A stretch of 64,000 nt of DNA from Clitopilus passeckerianus (GCA_944990035.1 CALYLX010000112.1:372001-436000), one strand, 5' to 3'; shown: positions 23,234 to 34,570, numbered from the stretch's first letter. Made by a program: numbers and translations. Notes: generated from the sequence alone by a model not told the origin.

Positions 23234-25611
23234 ATGTCCCTCTCCGCTGCCACCCGTCGCTCTCTCCCAAAGGTCAGGTCTTTCTCAACTTCGGTTGCTC
23301 GTAATGGTTTGAGTGCGCTCGCACTCCCAAAAGCCGAGCAAATCTCAGCAGACTGGAAAGGAACCAGCGCAACCGGAGGAAACACCAAGAACTTTATTGG
23401 TGGAGAATTCGTGGAGAGCAAAGCCACAGAATGGGTCGACGTTGTTGATCCGGTTAGTGTTCTAACTGAATATACGTGACATTTTCTGAGGCACTATTAT
23501 GCAGGCAACTCAAACATTGCTGTCGCGAGTTCCGCAAACGACCAGCACCGAGTTTGAGCAGGCGGTGGACGCGGCTTCCACCGCCTTCAAAAGTTGGAGC
23601 AAAACCAGTGTGCTGACCCGCCAACGATTTGCTATGGAGTGAGCCCAATGGCCCCGCATTGATTTTCCCTGGCTGACTACCCCGCATCGTAGGCTTCAAC
23701 ATTTGATCCGGCAGAATGCGGAGGCAATTGCTAACAGCATCGTCCTTGAGCAGGGCAAAACGATTGCCGGTATGCACAAGAACAAGAACACCTACACATC
23801 GTCCTCCACATACTGAACCTTCACTTCTGTTCAGATGCTCATGGTGATCTTCTACGTGGACTTCAGGTCGTCGAGACCTCCATTGGTATTACGTCCAACC
23901 TCATAGGCGACAAGCTTGAAGGCAAGCTCTCCCAAATCTTTTGTATTATACTTGTCCTCATTCTATTTCAGTCAGCAAAGACATGGATACTGTTGTCAGA
24001 CGGTTACCACTTGGTGTCTGTGCAAGCATTGCTCCATTTAACTTCCCTGCGTACGTCCCTTATTGCCTACGACCTTCCCAACCTCCTTATTTGACCTCAG
24101 CATGATTCCTCTCTGGACGATTCCTATGGCTGCTGTCACTGGTAACACCCTAGTCCTCAAACCTTCAGAGCGAGACCCGGGTGCTGCTATGATGATTGCG
24201 GAGCTCTGTCAACGCGCAGGTCTGTCTCTTTTAAGACTCTTTAAAAGTGTATGATACAATTATCAACGCCCAGGGTTGCCTGATGGAGTTTTGAACGTTG
24301 TCCACGGAATGGTTCCTACTGTCAATGCCATTTGCGACCATCCCGCGATTAAAGCTATCAGCTTCGTCGGTGGCGACAAGGCCGGCAAACACATTTATGA
24401 GCGGTAACTTGGTCATCTTACGCTCTTTCTTGTTGTACCTGATACATTTTTTCTGAAGCGGCACGCAAAATGGCAAGCGTGTTCAGGTAAGGAGAACATA
24501 TAACTATCGACGGTTCAAAACGTTGAGAAATTCCCGGCCACAGGCCAATCTGGGGGCCAAGAACCACGCTGTTATTATGCCTGATGGTGCGTTTCCTCTT
24601 TTAGGCACTAGGTTACTCTTACTGATGGCCTTTCTAGCTAACAAGAACCTCGCACTCAATTCAATCATCGGCGCTGCCTTCGGAGGTAATGCCCTTTTAT
24701 GTTCAGCGTTTGCAGGGTTCTAAATCATATAAAGCTGCCGGCCAAAGGTGTATGGCGCTTTCTGTCGTTGTTCTGATCGGAGAAGCCCAAGCATGGTTGC
24801 CGGAGCTCATTGAGCGTGCGGAAGCACTCCAAGTCAACGGTGGTTTCGAGAAGGGTGCTGACCTGTAAGTATTCCAAAAGCGGCGTCGCGATATTCAATT
24901 TTATTATACAACATAATATAGCGGTCCTCTCATCTCTCCTGCCGCCAAGAAGAGAGTTGTGGGGTTGATCAGCTCGGCTGAAGAGGAAGGTGGCAAAATC
25001 GTGCTGGATGGCCGGAATCTCCATGTCGACGCCTACCCTAACGGTAACTTCGTCGGGCCTACGATCATTGAGGCAAACACCTCTATGAAGTGCTACAAGC
25101 AAGTCTTTCGTTCTTGTGCTTGACCATTTGCCTTACACCACGTCAGGCAAGAAATCTTTGGACCAGCTCTTGTTGTCCTCAAAGCCGACTCCCTCGACGA
25201 TGCTATTGACATTATCAACGAGAACAGATATGGCAATGGAACAGCTATCTTCACGCAGTCCGGCGCGACTGCACGCAAATTCGAGAGTAATGTCAATGTT
25301 GGCCAGATTGGTATCAATGTCCCGATCCCAGTTCCCTTGCCCATGTTCTCCTGGAGTGGTAACAAGGCTAGCTTCTTGGGCGACATTGGCTTCTATGGGA
25401 AAAGGTGGGTTAACTATTAATAAATAAGACTTGCAGTATCTAATTGACATGCACAGCGGTATCAACTTCTACACCCAGAACAAGGTAAATGAATCAGTTC
25501 TAGTGAAAATGATTCGGTTTTTATGCCCTTTGTCAGACCACAACCAGCTTGTGGAGAGCCGAAGATGCTGTTGGCAACCGTGCATCCGTCAACATGCCCA
25601 CCCACCACTAG
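23234..25611 (+). CDS. Methylmalonate-semialdehyde dehydrogenase, mitochondrial
   Basis: ALDH6 enzyme converting methylmalonate or malonate semialdehyde to propionyl-CoA or acetyl-CoA with NAD+ and CoA, in valine and beta-alanine breakdown. The N-terminus is a matrix signal ([20 protein letters not shown]). Clear blocks are [98 protein letters not shown] with the catalytic Cys, and [13 protein letters not shown]. The end is SVNMPTHH. More than ten short introns; one internal exon is only about 9 codons (GTQNGKRVQ). The gene converges on the phosphatase gene, with 53 bp between stop codons. Confidence 0.93.
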
Positions 25612-25664
25612 ATATACCATCCTCTCAGTACCTACTCTTAAATACTGTATATCAGAACAATATA

Positions 25665-26344
25665 TTAAGGATCATCTTGACCGAGAACCTTGTCCAGGAA
25701 GGCGTTCGAGAGCCTTACACATTGCTGGTACACCGATTCAAACCCGTTCTTTGCGGGGAGACTGTTAAACATCAAGCAGGATGGCTCCGTCAAAGGATAC
25801 TCACTGGTCCACCGTAGTAAGGGTCTGGTATAGGCATCTTGTCTAAGTAGGAGCCCCAAAGCCTGACTTCCGCTGTGGCACCTTTGGGCTTCATGCTTTC
25901 CAGGTTTCGCAAATTGCTGTCGTCTGCAGCCAAAATATGGGTAAATTCCTTGAAATCGGCGGCTTGCACTTTTCGCGCTACGCCAGAGATTGGTACATTG
26001 TGCTATACGTTCTTCAAGATCAGCAGGGGAGGCGAAGGATATCGAACCCATCACCTTTTTACAGGTTGCAATCGTCCTTCCGTCAATATTAGCCCGGGAA
26101 AGAGGGCTGTTTCTAGATGACAAACCAGCTCACCGAGGGTCTGCTTCCTCTCCCGTATGGTATGCAGCCGTTCCAGCACTGTCGATGGTAATGTCCAGGC
26201 CTCGCTTCTTTGCAATATCTCGCAGAACGGCTTCACCCATTGGGGATCTACAGATGTTGCCTATGAAAGATCAGCATGTTGTCGATCCGTTTTGAAAGAG
26301 GTCGTGCCTAAGCATACAACGAGAACCTTGACGTCCTTAGCCAT
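25665..26344 (-). CDS. Low-molecular-weight protein tyrosine phosphatase
   Basis: Five exons (26344-26308, 26260-26134, 26076-26055, 26002-25805, 25748-25665) join in phase to 155 aa, the family length. The P-loop VCLGNICRSPMGEAVL carries the nucleophilic Cys and the CX5R motif. The general acid lies in DPYYGG. ILAADDSNLRNLESMKPKG and NGFESVYQQCVRLSNAFL are standard LMW-PTP blocks. Relatives are S. cerevisiae Ltp1 and S. pombe Stp1. The first intron begins GC (AG|GCACGA) and falls inside the P-loop, between Leu and Gly. Exon 3 is just 22 nt (TIATCKK). Cytosolic; the substrate is unknown. Confidence 0.92.
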
Positions 26345-26483
26345 GGAGATGGTAGTTGCAAATGTTGAAGTGCTGGATGAAGCATCCAAGCGATCTGATA
26401 CTGCAATTATCCCCGGACTCGAGTGCCAGATAAACTGCTTTCAGCACAAGCACTGATCGGCAATTGTGACGATACCCTCAACC
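26345..26483. promoter_or_regulatory. Divergent promoter, LMW-PTP / SH3BGRL-like
   Basis: 139 bp between opposing starts; no TATA box on either strand that I can see. Confidence 0.45.
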
Positions 26484-27414
26484 ATGCCTTCACCACCAAT
26501 CGGCGTATTCTTGACTACCATAGCGTCTCAGCCCGCTCTGAGGCAGAAGCAAGGTGCGTGGCCGCCATGAAACCATACGGCACTTAAGCGCTAAATGAAG
26601 AACAGAATATCTGCTGCGTATACTGCAGGTCAAGAAGATACCCTTCACATCCTACGATCTGGCATCGGATGAGGACGCAAAGAGGCTCTGGAAGCGGAAG
26701 GCTCCTCAGGGTAAGCCACTACCAAGATATAAAGTGTTATGGTTGACCTCACACTCTCATAGACAAACAGCAACTCCCAGGCATCCTTGTCGGGGAGAAG
26801 TTCCCAGGTGTAGTGCTCGATCGATATTTCCAGGCGTGCAGTCACTCATACTCTCCGTTGGAACAGACTTTCAATGATTTGTGAGTATCAGTTCAGATCT
26901 CATTCGATTGACTGTGATCATGACATTGTCAAGCGAGGACGCTGTAGAAAGTGGTACACTGGACGAGTTCCTTCGCCTTAAAGAAGAATGGCGAGAAGAT
27001 GAGGATCGACCACCCCTTCCTCAGAAACCAATAGGGGTGCCTGGCGCTGTTGCACCCCTCCAAATGACGCCAGACCATCTCAAAAAGAAGATTCTCGCCA
27101 GGCCGACCCCTGATTCCCCTCTGAAGGGCAAATCCAAACCGGTCAATAAGGAGGAGGGATCATTTGATATCAGCACGGAGCTGTCTGGATATGGCCTTCA
27201 AGGTGTCCATGTCACAGAAGACGAATTGAAAAATTTGGTTGCAGAGCTTGGCCTTGACGGCGATGAAGCAGGCGATCTCGTGAAGGGCTTGTCAGGCTCA
27301 GCCGCCGAGCCTGACAAGAAGGAAGAGGTGGCTGCGAAGCAGAAGGCAAAAAGCCCAAAGGAGGAAGCGAAGCAGGTAGTAGAGAGAGAGGAAACGCAGT
27401 CCAGCGAAACATGA
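26484..27414 (+). CDS. SH3BGRL-like, thioredoxin-fold protein
   Basis: Exons 26484-26553, 26606-26710, 26763-26809, 26867-26880 and 26934-27414 join in phase to 238 aa. The N-terminal third has the SH3BGR/glutaredoxin-like fold: SPPIGVFLTTIASQPALRQK, QVKKIPFTSYDLASDEDAKR, then PGILVGEKFPGTFNDFEDAV. The glutaredoxin CxxC active site is absent, as is typical of this family, so redox catalysis is unlikely. The rest is a charged, Lys/Glu/Ala-rich low-complexity tail. Exon 4 is only 14 nt. The family is a scaffold or adaptor by analogy with animal members; the fungal role is unknown. Confidence 0.8.
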
Positions 27415-27510
27415 GATATATTATAGGCTAAACCAACGCTTTTACGTGCAGTATCATTATGGACCTCCCTACATTAAATTAAACATACATTAGGGAACAT
27501 GTGTGGACTG

Positions 27511-28566
27511 CTATAACTTGGCAGATGTTGCAGCGGCCGCTCGTTTAAGCTCTTTACTCGAGATGAGCAATCCACCGTCCAGTGTTATGGTTGCACCGTT
27601 GACAAATGCTCCAGCAGGGCTGGATAGGAACAAAGCTGTCCCAGCGACGTCTTCCGGCTTTCCAAACCGTTGTGAGGGTGTTGCCTCTTTCAAGGGTTCA
27701 CCAGCGGTGGCCAGTGTATGTGCCGTCACTAGTCAGAGGATCGGTTTGACTTGTACCAGTGCTTCAATTTGCATAAACACGTACTTTTGCTCTCAAAGAA
27801 ACCACAGGCAATGGTGTTGGAAGTAATCCCTTCCCAACCGAGTCTTGCCCCCATGTGCCGGCTCAGATGATGAAGAGCAGCCTTTGAAGCCGAGTACGCG
27901 TAGGTATCATGATCAGGGACTCCCAGACCTTCAACGGAACCAATCTAAGGGGAACATGAGGATTTAGCATGCGAGTATCTACGAGCATAACCCACATTGA
28001 TGATGCGAGCGGGATCATTGTAAACCTTCCCTTGCTTGCTCGGCCTGGCTGCAGCACGAAGTAGCGGCAGGCACTTTTGGGTCAGCGTAAAGACCCTTTG
28101 GACATTGAGTGTCATAACCTTGGTGAAACCAGTATCTGGAAACTCGTCAATGGGGGATCCCCAAGCAGCACCGGCGTTGTTGACAAGAATGTGAAGAGCA
28201 GGCTCTTTGGTGGCGAGCTCTTTTGTCATCCTTTCGACGTCAGAGTACTTGGCTAAGTCGGCTGGGAGCGGGATGCATAATCCGGGTCCAAGTACATTAA
28301 GTTCCTTTGCAGTTTCCTCACAGTCTTTGGCTGTTCGGGATGAAATGTATACCTGAGAGGATGAATGTATGAAAGTGTGGGAGACAATATTCACTCACCT
28401 TTGCGCCGTTCTTCACAAAGGCTGTTGCAATCTATCTTAGGGTCAATTTCGATATCACTGTGAGTTTATTAACAATTACCATCTTGCCGATACCTCGACT
28501 TCCCCCGGTGATGAGAGCCACCTTCCCCTTGACGGAGAACAAGTTCTGGACTTCAAACGACGACAT
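27511..28566 (-). CDS. Short-chain dehydrogenase/reductase
   Basis: Classical SDR with TGGSRGIGK (NAD(P)-binding), ILVNNAGAAWGSP and the catalytic Ser and YAYSASK motif after NIGSVEG. A C-terminal PEDVAGTALFLSSPAGAFVN block is shared with 3-oxoacyl-ACP reductase-like enzymes (RhlG/FabG type). Arg and Thr after the first strand (SSRTAKDCEE) suggest NADPH preference. The start is the ATG at 28566 (MSSFEVQNLF). Exon 2 is a 33 nt micro-exon (IATAFVKNGAK). Substrate is not predictable from sequence. The 3' end converges on the SH3BGRL-like gene, 96 bp apart. Confidence 0.88.
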
Positions 28567-28853
28567 AGTTCCTTCGTGGGCGTCAAGTGTGGGCCAGTCC
28601 GGAGGGTACTTGGATACACGCTCATCATGGCTTTTAAATATCAAACTTCAAGAGTATGGTCAGGGACGGGATGAAAATGGGGAAACAAACCGGCAACCGG
28701 AGCCCTTGAACCGGATGTTGGTCTGATGTTTCGCTTCCGATGGCCAACCCCTCGAGCTGACTTCAAGCCCGAAGGGCAGGTATTACTGCTACTATTGCAC
28801 ATTAAAGAGGAGCATACATCGATATGAAATGCAATTATTCTATGTCATGGAAG

Positions 28854-30148
28854 TTATTCCTGGCTATTTTCATCCTCGTGATCGGAACGAAATTCCTCCG
28901 GTATCCTTGTCCTTCGTCTCAGCGAATTTGGCCTTGAGCGAGATGATGCAAACACCGAAGATCCTATCCTCGAATCCAGCTGTGCAAGGCATGAGTAAAG
29001 ACAAATCCTTGGGGAATGAGGCAAACTGACGAAAGTACGCCCCATTCCTCTACGTCTGCCAGAGGTCCTTTGTCTCTTGAGGGCTCTTCTGTCTTCTTCG
29101 TCCTCGAGTTCTTCTGACTTTGGACTATCACTACGCTCTAAAGGTACTGTAGGCTGAGATGCCCCCTCTGGCATGGAAAGGTCGCGAAGAGCTGGGATGA
29201 CGATGCAGAAAGCCAGAATGGAGCACAGAATGATGGCAAAGGAGGCAGCCGATAGGAGGGAGACTGTAAGAGGGTATCGGGTTACCAGGCCACTAAGTCC
29301 ACTCAGTATGTGTGTATGGTTATAGATAGAAGTATGACATACCGTAAACCGCTGTGGACAATGGTGCCCTCCACCGAAGCTTGCAAGATGCTCAGCTCGC
29401 GCCCTTCTCCAGCACCTAGGCTCTTCCAATTGTCACGCCTTCCAACCTCCACATGAGCTACGACGTTTGAAGTCGCAGGTGCGTAATTGGATATCATAGG
29501 GACAACCAGATTGATTATTGTCCTCTTGGGTTTGAAAAGGCGAATGAAAGAGCTTTCGGTGGTGAATGCTATGGTCTGGAGCATGCAAGTAGATTTGTTA
29601 CACATGAGAGAGGGAGAAAGGATAGAAAACATACTGGCCGCCGTTCTGAAGCCAATGTCTGATTAGATGGATTTGTCAAAGTCAAAGCGGTCATGAAGTT
29701 GCCCAGAGCGTAATTAGAGTCGACAGCAGGCACCGTCATCCGTACCGAGAAGTCATAGGCTTGATGAGAGGACAACTGAGGGAGCATCACCTCAGCGTGA
29801 GGAGGTCTTCCATCCCTTGAAATCTGTTAGACGCCATAGGTTGAAGCGAGAAAAGTGAACTCACCCAAACTGCAGATACAAAGGAGTCTCCCAGCTGGCA
29901 GCAATGTTCTTCCAGACCAAGAAGCCAGCAAGTCCAGAAATGAGGAAAACGAAAGGCACCAGGGCAAGAAAGACGATGACTGGTATGATTTGTGGGACAT
30001 AGGGTCTGAGTGCATCAACGGTGTTGTTTTGAAGGGATGCCATCATTCTTGCAGCAGCAGTCCTGGCTGGATGATTCCATGCATTTTCTTCGAAACTATC
30101 TTGTGAGCTGGCATCCTGAGAGTAGGATATATGTGCATTGTCCATCAT
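28854..30148 (-). CDS. Seipin (lipid-droplet biogenesis protein)
   Basis: Seipin forms ER rings where lipid droplets are made. The layout fits: a short N-terminus, a first membrane segment (IIPVIVFLALVPFVFLISGL), a conserved lumenal domain (SWETPLYLQFGDGRPPHAEV, YDFSVRMTVPAVDSNYALGN, MTALTLTNPSN, ESSFIRLFKPKRTIINLVVP), a second membrane segment (LLSAASFAIILCSILAFCIV) and an acidic-then-basic cytoplasmic tail. Three introns join in phase. The start is ATG at 30148, with a second ATG right behind it. The C-terminal end is uncertain: reading straight through stops at 28854, whereas a possible intron with GTACTT donor would stop at 28870 in another frame. Single copy in most fungi. Confidence 0.85.
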
Positions 30149-30244
30149 TGGCTGGCTGAGCAGCCCGCAATAGCGGATGACGCGAACTGAGAAAGAGGCG
30201 CGAGCGTGGCTGTGCACCCTTTTGCCCTCTAATCTGTGACCGTC
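30149..30244. promoter_or_regulatory. Short divergent promoter, seipin / unknown gene
   Basis: 96 bp between opposing starts. No clear core promoter element. Confidence 0.45.
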
Positions 30245-30907
30245 ATGTCAGAACCTCCTGCGCAAGATCTCAGAGGTCTTCTGGGGCTTCATCCCAATTC
30301 TGGCCCTTTGAATCAATACCTGCAGTCAATTAAATTGTTTCTAAAGACTCCGGAAACAATTGACCCTGAAGTCAAAATATACACAGACGCGGTCTATCTC
30401 AACTATTACAATCTTGGTCTGAGCCTAATGTTCAAACCAACATTCGGATATAGACCAGCCAAAGGCACAACCCTTTCGCAACTTGACAGCAATAATTTGC
30501 TCCTTGACGAGATTGATGTCTACAACCCTCCGAAGTCTGGCGTATCATCGAAGGATAAGTCAGCCCGCAGTGCTGAGCAAGCCTACTCGCGTTTCGCAGC
30601 TGGATCCTTCATCCTTGGTGTCGGAGGAACTAGGAAGGACTCAGAAGGAACGGTTGAGGCAAGGCAAGATCATCTCGAGATAACCAAAGAGACCACCGGA
30701 AAGGATTTCGTCGGATGTTTAGGCGAGCCAGATCGGAAAGGGGGAGGTTCTGGTCCATCTTCTGGATCTATTGGGATATGGTGCGAGTGGACGAAGGATG
30801 GAGTTATGGTTGAACTTGGCGGCGAGGAAGTCAGAGGTCCACAAGCATGGGAACGGGGCAAGGATGCGATCTGGAAGGTCGTCCAGATTTTCCCAAAATC
30901 AGAATGA
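30245..30907 (+). CDS. Conserved-looking protein of unknown function
   Basis: Intronless, 220 aa from the ATG at 30245 (MSEPPAQDLRGLLGLHPNSG). It has folded-protein character, not low complexity: PEVKIYTDAVYLNYYNLGLS, a Ser/Lys linker, then IGIWCEWTKDGVMVELGGEE and WERGKDAIWKVVQIFP. No signal peptide, membrane segment or catalytic motif is visible. An intronless gene is unusual among these intron-rich neighbours. I do not recognise the family. It shares a 96 bp divergent promoter with seipin, which might hint at co-expression but is not evidence of function. Confidence 0.65.
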   Translation: MSEPPAQDLRGLLGLHPNSGPLNQYLQSIKLFLKTPETIDPEVKIYTDAVYLNYYNLGLSLMFKPTFGYRPAKGTTLSQLDSNNLLLDEIDVYNPPKSGVSSKDKSARSAEQAYSRFAAGSFILGVGGTRKDSEGTVEARQDHLEITKETTGKDFVGCLGEPDRKGGGSGPSSGSIGIWCEWTKDGVMVELGGEEVRGPQAWERGKDAIWKVVQIFPKSE

Positions 30908-31501
30908 AGGACATTCCTCAAACGGGATCTCTGAACTTTGAACCAATCGCGAACATATCTTCAATTCACTTCCATCTTCTTACTCAGACAGTCGACGTCA
31001 ATTCAAAAGGTGGCCGAGTCGTAGACCATCAGTCACTTGATGATGTATGCAACGCAAATACATCCGACTCAATCGTCACGATCTCCCAACGGTCCTGGAC
31101 ATAATCCCAGTTGATAAGGTACCTGGTGCTCACTTCATTGGTGGCACATTCAATTGCACCCGATCAAGTTCGGGGATCGGTGCGCTCCCCTGACGTGTAT
31201 TGCCTATGGCATGTTTCGGGTGGTTCACCAGTGGCAGGAAACATATCGCCTCAGACTACCACGCCGAACGAACAGCAGCACCTCATTCTCCCCGCGTGCA
31301 CCTACAGAGAATCACATTGTCAAGGGACGGATCAGCATCAGGACGACAAGACCCTCGGCGATTATGATAGCACGTATTCAAGGAGTTCTAGCGGACGGTG
31401 ATGGAAGACACAGGCTACAACATGTGATATTTGAGTAGCTATAAACATTGCGGGGTCAAGTTCCCCTGTCTCCAGATTCACCTTCATCCTCAACAATCAT
31501 C
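30908..31501. other. Gene-poor stretch with weak open frames
   Basis: 594 bp. On the plus strand an ATG at 31047 opens about 48 codons (includes RHDLPTVLDIIPVDKVPGAH), and an overlapping frame to 31438 reads CIAYGMFRVVHQWQETYRL and later GRISIRTTRPSAIMIARIQG. The composition is protein-like, but I cannot join the frames by a canonical intron. It may be a small unannotated gene or a decayed one. Confidence 0.3.
31439..31445 (+). promoter_or_regulatory. TATA box of the 31502 gene
   Basis: CTATAAA lies 57 bp before the start codon, with a pyrimidine-rich leader after it. This is one of the clearest core promoters in the window and suggests strong or regulated expression. Confidence 0.55.
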
Positions 31502-32235
31502 ATGGCTGTCCCCTCTGACTTCAGTATTCTTGACATTAGTGGTAAATTCACCCTCGTAAGAATGGAGGCACCTCTCGTCTTTGCTATGAATGACTAACTT
31601 TCCCCCTTAGAATAAGGCCCTCACAGGAGACAAGACAGACGCGATTCTCAGCCTGCAAGGAGTCGGTTGGCTCAAGCGCAAGGCCATCTCAATAGGAACA
31701 CTTACCCTCGTCATCAAGCACTACAAAGATGATGACGGTGTCGAGCATGTTGACATTGATCAGACTCTAACTGGTGGCATCCCAGGAACAAGCGAAAGAA
31801 GAACCCTCTGGTGGAAGGAAAGGCAGAATGAGGATCACCTTTTCGGCGCCGTCATCGGAAAGTCGAGGAGAACTAAAGTCGACGTCCTTGAGGACACTTT
31901 CCTCAAGGAAGGCTGGACCGAGGACACCCTTGAACACGGCGTTATTCAGTCTTACGTCGAGAGTGACACCCCAAAGAGTGGAACAACTTGGATTGCCAAC
32001 CAGGTTCGTTTGGTGTTCGCATTGATTTATCTCCAGCATTTGTTGATAACTTGTCTCAAAGGCCTGGGGAGTAGAGCTCATCGACGGTGAGAGGCGGTAC
32101 GTGAGGCATGTCAAGTTCACTGGTCCCTCGAACGAAGACATTGAATGCCGAATGGTCTATGATTATCGTGCGTTATCTCGCGACAGGCTCCTTACGCTCA
32201 TTGTCTGATTCTATGGAACAGTTGGCACTGCGTGA
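31502..32235 (+). CDS. Small conserved fungal protein, lipocalin-like character, unknown function
   Basis: Exons 31502-31555, 31611-32003, 32062-32167 and 32222-32235 join in phase to 188 aa. Sequence runs as a series of short beta strands: ISGKFTLNKALTGDKTDAIL, GVGWLKRKAISIGTLTLVIK, HVDIDQTLTGGIPGTSERRT, then KSGTTWIANQAWGVELIDGE and RYVRHVKFTGPSNEDIECRM, ending VYDYLGTA. No signal peptide, so probably cytosolic. I know similar proteins in other fungi as uncharacterised; the strand pattern and a GxW-like start (GVGW) hint at a calycin/lipocalin barrel, which is inference. The last exon has only 14 nt of coding sequence. Confidence 0.75.
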
Positions 32236-32419
32236 TAATATTTTAAAGGAGATTAATTTGTATTTGAAGGAATCAGTATATCTAAATGTACTTGACCTTG
32301 AACTGATGAATGACACCCTTGCATCTAATCTTATCTCCCTGGTCCCTTGAAAAGTTGTCCATGTTATGCTGGCTCAGAGTGGCCGATCAGCCGGTATCAT
32401 CGCGACCGTGCCGAGATAT

Positions 32420-32428
32420 TATTTATAT
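32420..32428 (+). promoter_or_regulatory. TATA-like element of the LCCL gene
   Basis: TATTTATAT about 40 bp before the ATG at 32468. It argues for that start over the in-frame ATG at 32366, which lies upstream of it. Confidence 0.4.
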
Positions 32429-32467
32429 TGCACACTACTTTTCTTCCTGGCACTATCGCGAAATCTC

Positions 32468-34570
32468 ATGCAGACCACGGCAGGCAGCTCTAGAGAACGT
32501 TCTCCAGACATCGAGAGTGATTGTTTTGCTCCGACAGACCCACCGAAGAAGCGCCCAGGGACTAGCCCCAGCAATTCATTCCTGATCGACGATGTCGAGG
32601 CAACCGCCACATACTCACGAAAACCATGGCATGCCAAATACATCGCACGCTTTGCCGCAAGCTCACCGAGAACATATTCACGAGTTGACCGATTCCTGAA
32701 GTATTGCCGAGGGCCCCGACCAAAAGTTGATCTTCCAGGTGAGGAGCTTCCTTCTATGTGTTACACAGTGGGCTGACACATTTGGAACTGCAGAACCATC
32801 TCCGTGGCTCGACCTTGACTGGCATACTCGACATTTCCATGTCAAGTTTCCGCTTGAAACCATAGTACGCAGGCTGACGCAGCCTTTGACTTCCGTTCAC
32901 CTGCTATTCCTCCTCATCCCAGCCTATATCATTGGACTCGCCTTCTTCTCCAGAGCCCAGTCTTTCTTCACGCCACCTGATTCCTACCTGACATGCACAT
33001 CAACATATTGGGCCTCAAATAACAACTGTGGTCTAAACGGAGAGCTTTGCGGGCCATACTCCAACTCAAGTTTCGACTTCAGATGTCCTGCAGGGTGCAG
33101 TGGTTTGATACTGCAAAATCCCAGGACTGTCGGCAACGAGCAAGTCGTATTCAAGCCGTTGATTGTAGGAGGTGGGGATAGCGATCATACATACAGGGGT
33201 GACAGCTTTATTTGTGCAGCTGCAGTTCAAGCGTATGCTTTCAAGTTTCCATGAACTATTTGATGACTGACTATTGGGCAGGGGTGTAATTTCGGACTCG
33301 AGAGGGGGTTGTGCATCCCTGGACCTCATTGGAAATTATACCAAATTTCTTGGGGCCACAGATAACGGACTCACCTCCCTCGACTTCCCTACCATCTTTC
33401 CGCTTTCTTTCAGGTTCCGCAACTGGACCACCCTTACGCATTGCAAAGACCTCCGATGGCACGCACTTGCTTTCAACGTGGCTATTACCTGGATTCTCTT
33501 CGCCTTCATACGCCCTACCCCTCTCTTCCTCTTCTGGTCCCTGTTAAGTATAGGTTTCTGGCACATTACACTCTTTTCTCAACCTCGCACCAATCCTCCT
33601 GCAATCAGTGATGGATTTGGAACATTCCTTCCTGTGCTTTTCATCGCATATGTCTTATGGAGGGTTGCTTTCAGATACACCCTTCCGAGTTTCATGAAGA
33701 TGCCTTTGGAATCTTCTGTATGGTACATTGGCCCTTTCTGGGTTGGTGTATTAACCAATTTGACAACGGACCAATTGCCAATCAGCCGCTTAACAGCGAG
33801 TGACCTGCATAAACGTTCTGGTGCTTATGCTGCACTGGCAGTTATCCTCGTTATCTTGGTGATAATTGTGGTGAATCAAATCAGGGTCATCCGGAAGACC
33901 GGATGGTTGCCCTTTTATCTTGGGTGGTATATCTGCGGTGGATTGGTTCTTCTGGTCATAGCCCTGCTCCCCGGCCTACAATTAAGGCTACACCACTACA
34001 TCATTCCCTTGATTCTACTGCCCGGGACTGCCTTCCCGACAAGGGCTTCCGCAGTCTATCAAGGTTACCTGTTAGGAACCTTCCTCAACGGAGCTGCTGC
34101 CTTTGGTCTTGCTTCTATCCTTCAGACAGCCCAAGAGGTGATTGAGAGCACCTTTTATTTGCAGCGTGTTCGGAACTTACATGGCTCTGCACTAGCTTCG
34201 CCAAGATGGCCCCCAAGGTTCGGCACTCCCCACATTCCTCACCAACTCTACAAACTTCAACGCTTCCGTTGCCTTCATCAATCAAACGATTACGTGGGCT
34301 GACCTTGATGGAACATGGGATGGGTTTTCGCTTCTAGTAGACGACGTCGAGCGTTATGTTGGAACAGCTCTTAACTTCTCGCTGGCTGCGTTTGACCCCT
34401 CGCTGCCCCACTTTTTCAGGCTGGCAGTATGTGTTTCATTATTTTCAGTTCAGAAGATCATTTAAACTTGCCTCTAGTTCACGTTTGAAGGTGATGCAGG
34501 CGATTTCACAATGCCTGCTACACTTTGGCCAAATGGGACATGGGTAGACCCCCTTCCAGGCCCATCTTAA
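32468..34570 (+). CDS. LCCL-domain multi-pass membrane protein
   Basis: Start MQTTAGSSRERSPDIESDCF; an upstream in-frame ATG at 32366 is less likely because a TATA-like element sits between the two. The soluble N-terminus contains WHAKYIARFAASSPRTYSRV and DWHTRHFHVKFPLE. A membrane segment (LLFLLIPAYIIGLAFFSRAQ) is followed by a lumenal LCCL domain with conserved cysteines (LTCTSTYWASNNNCGLNGEL, FRCPAGCSG, DSFICAAAVQAGVISDSRGG). At least six more membrane helices follow, then a lumenal C-terminal part (TWADLDGTWDGFSLLVDDVE). Several short introns; not all borders were fixed. Fungal LCCL membrane proteins of this layout are widespread but have no known function. The LCCL fold is thought to bind ligand or lipid. 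Confidence 0.85.

Noticed and set aside
32366..32467. Upstream ATG at 32366 as the LCCL gene start
   Set aside because: A TATA-like element lies downstream of it, and the extra residues would add a stray hydrophobic stretch before a soluble N-terminus.
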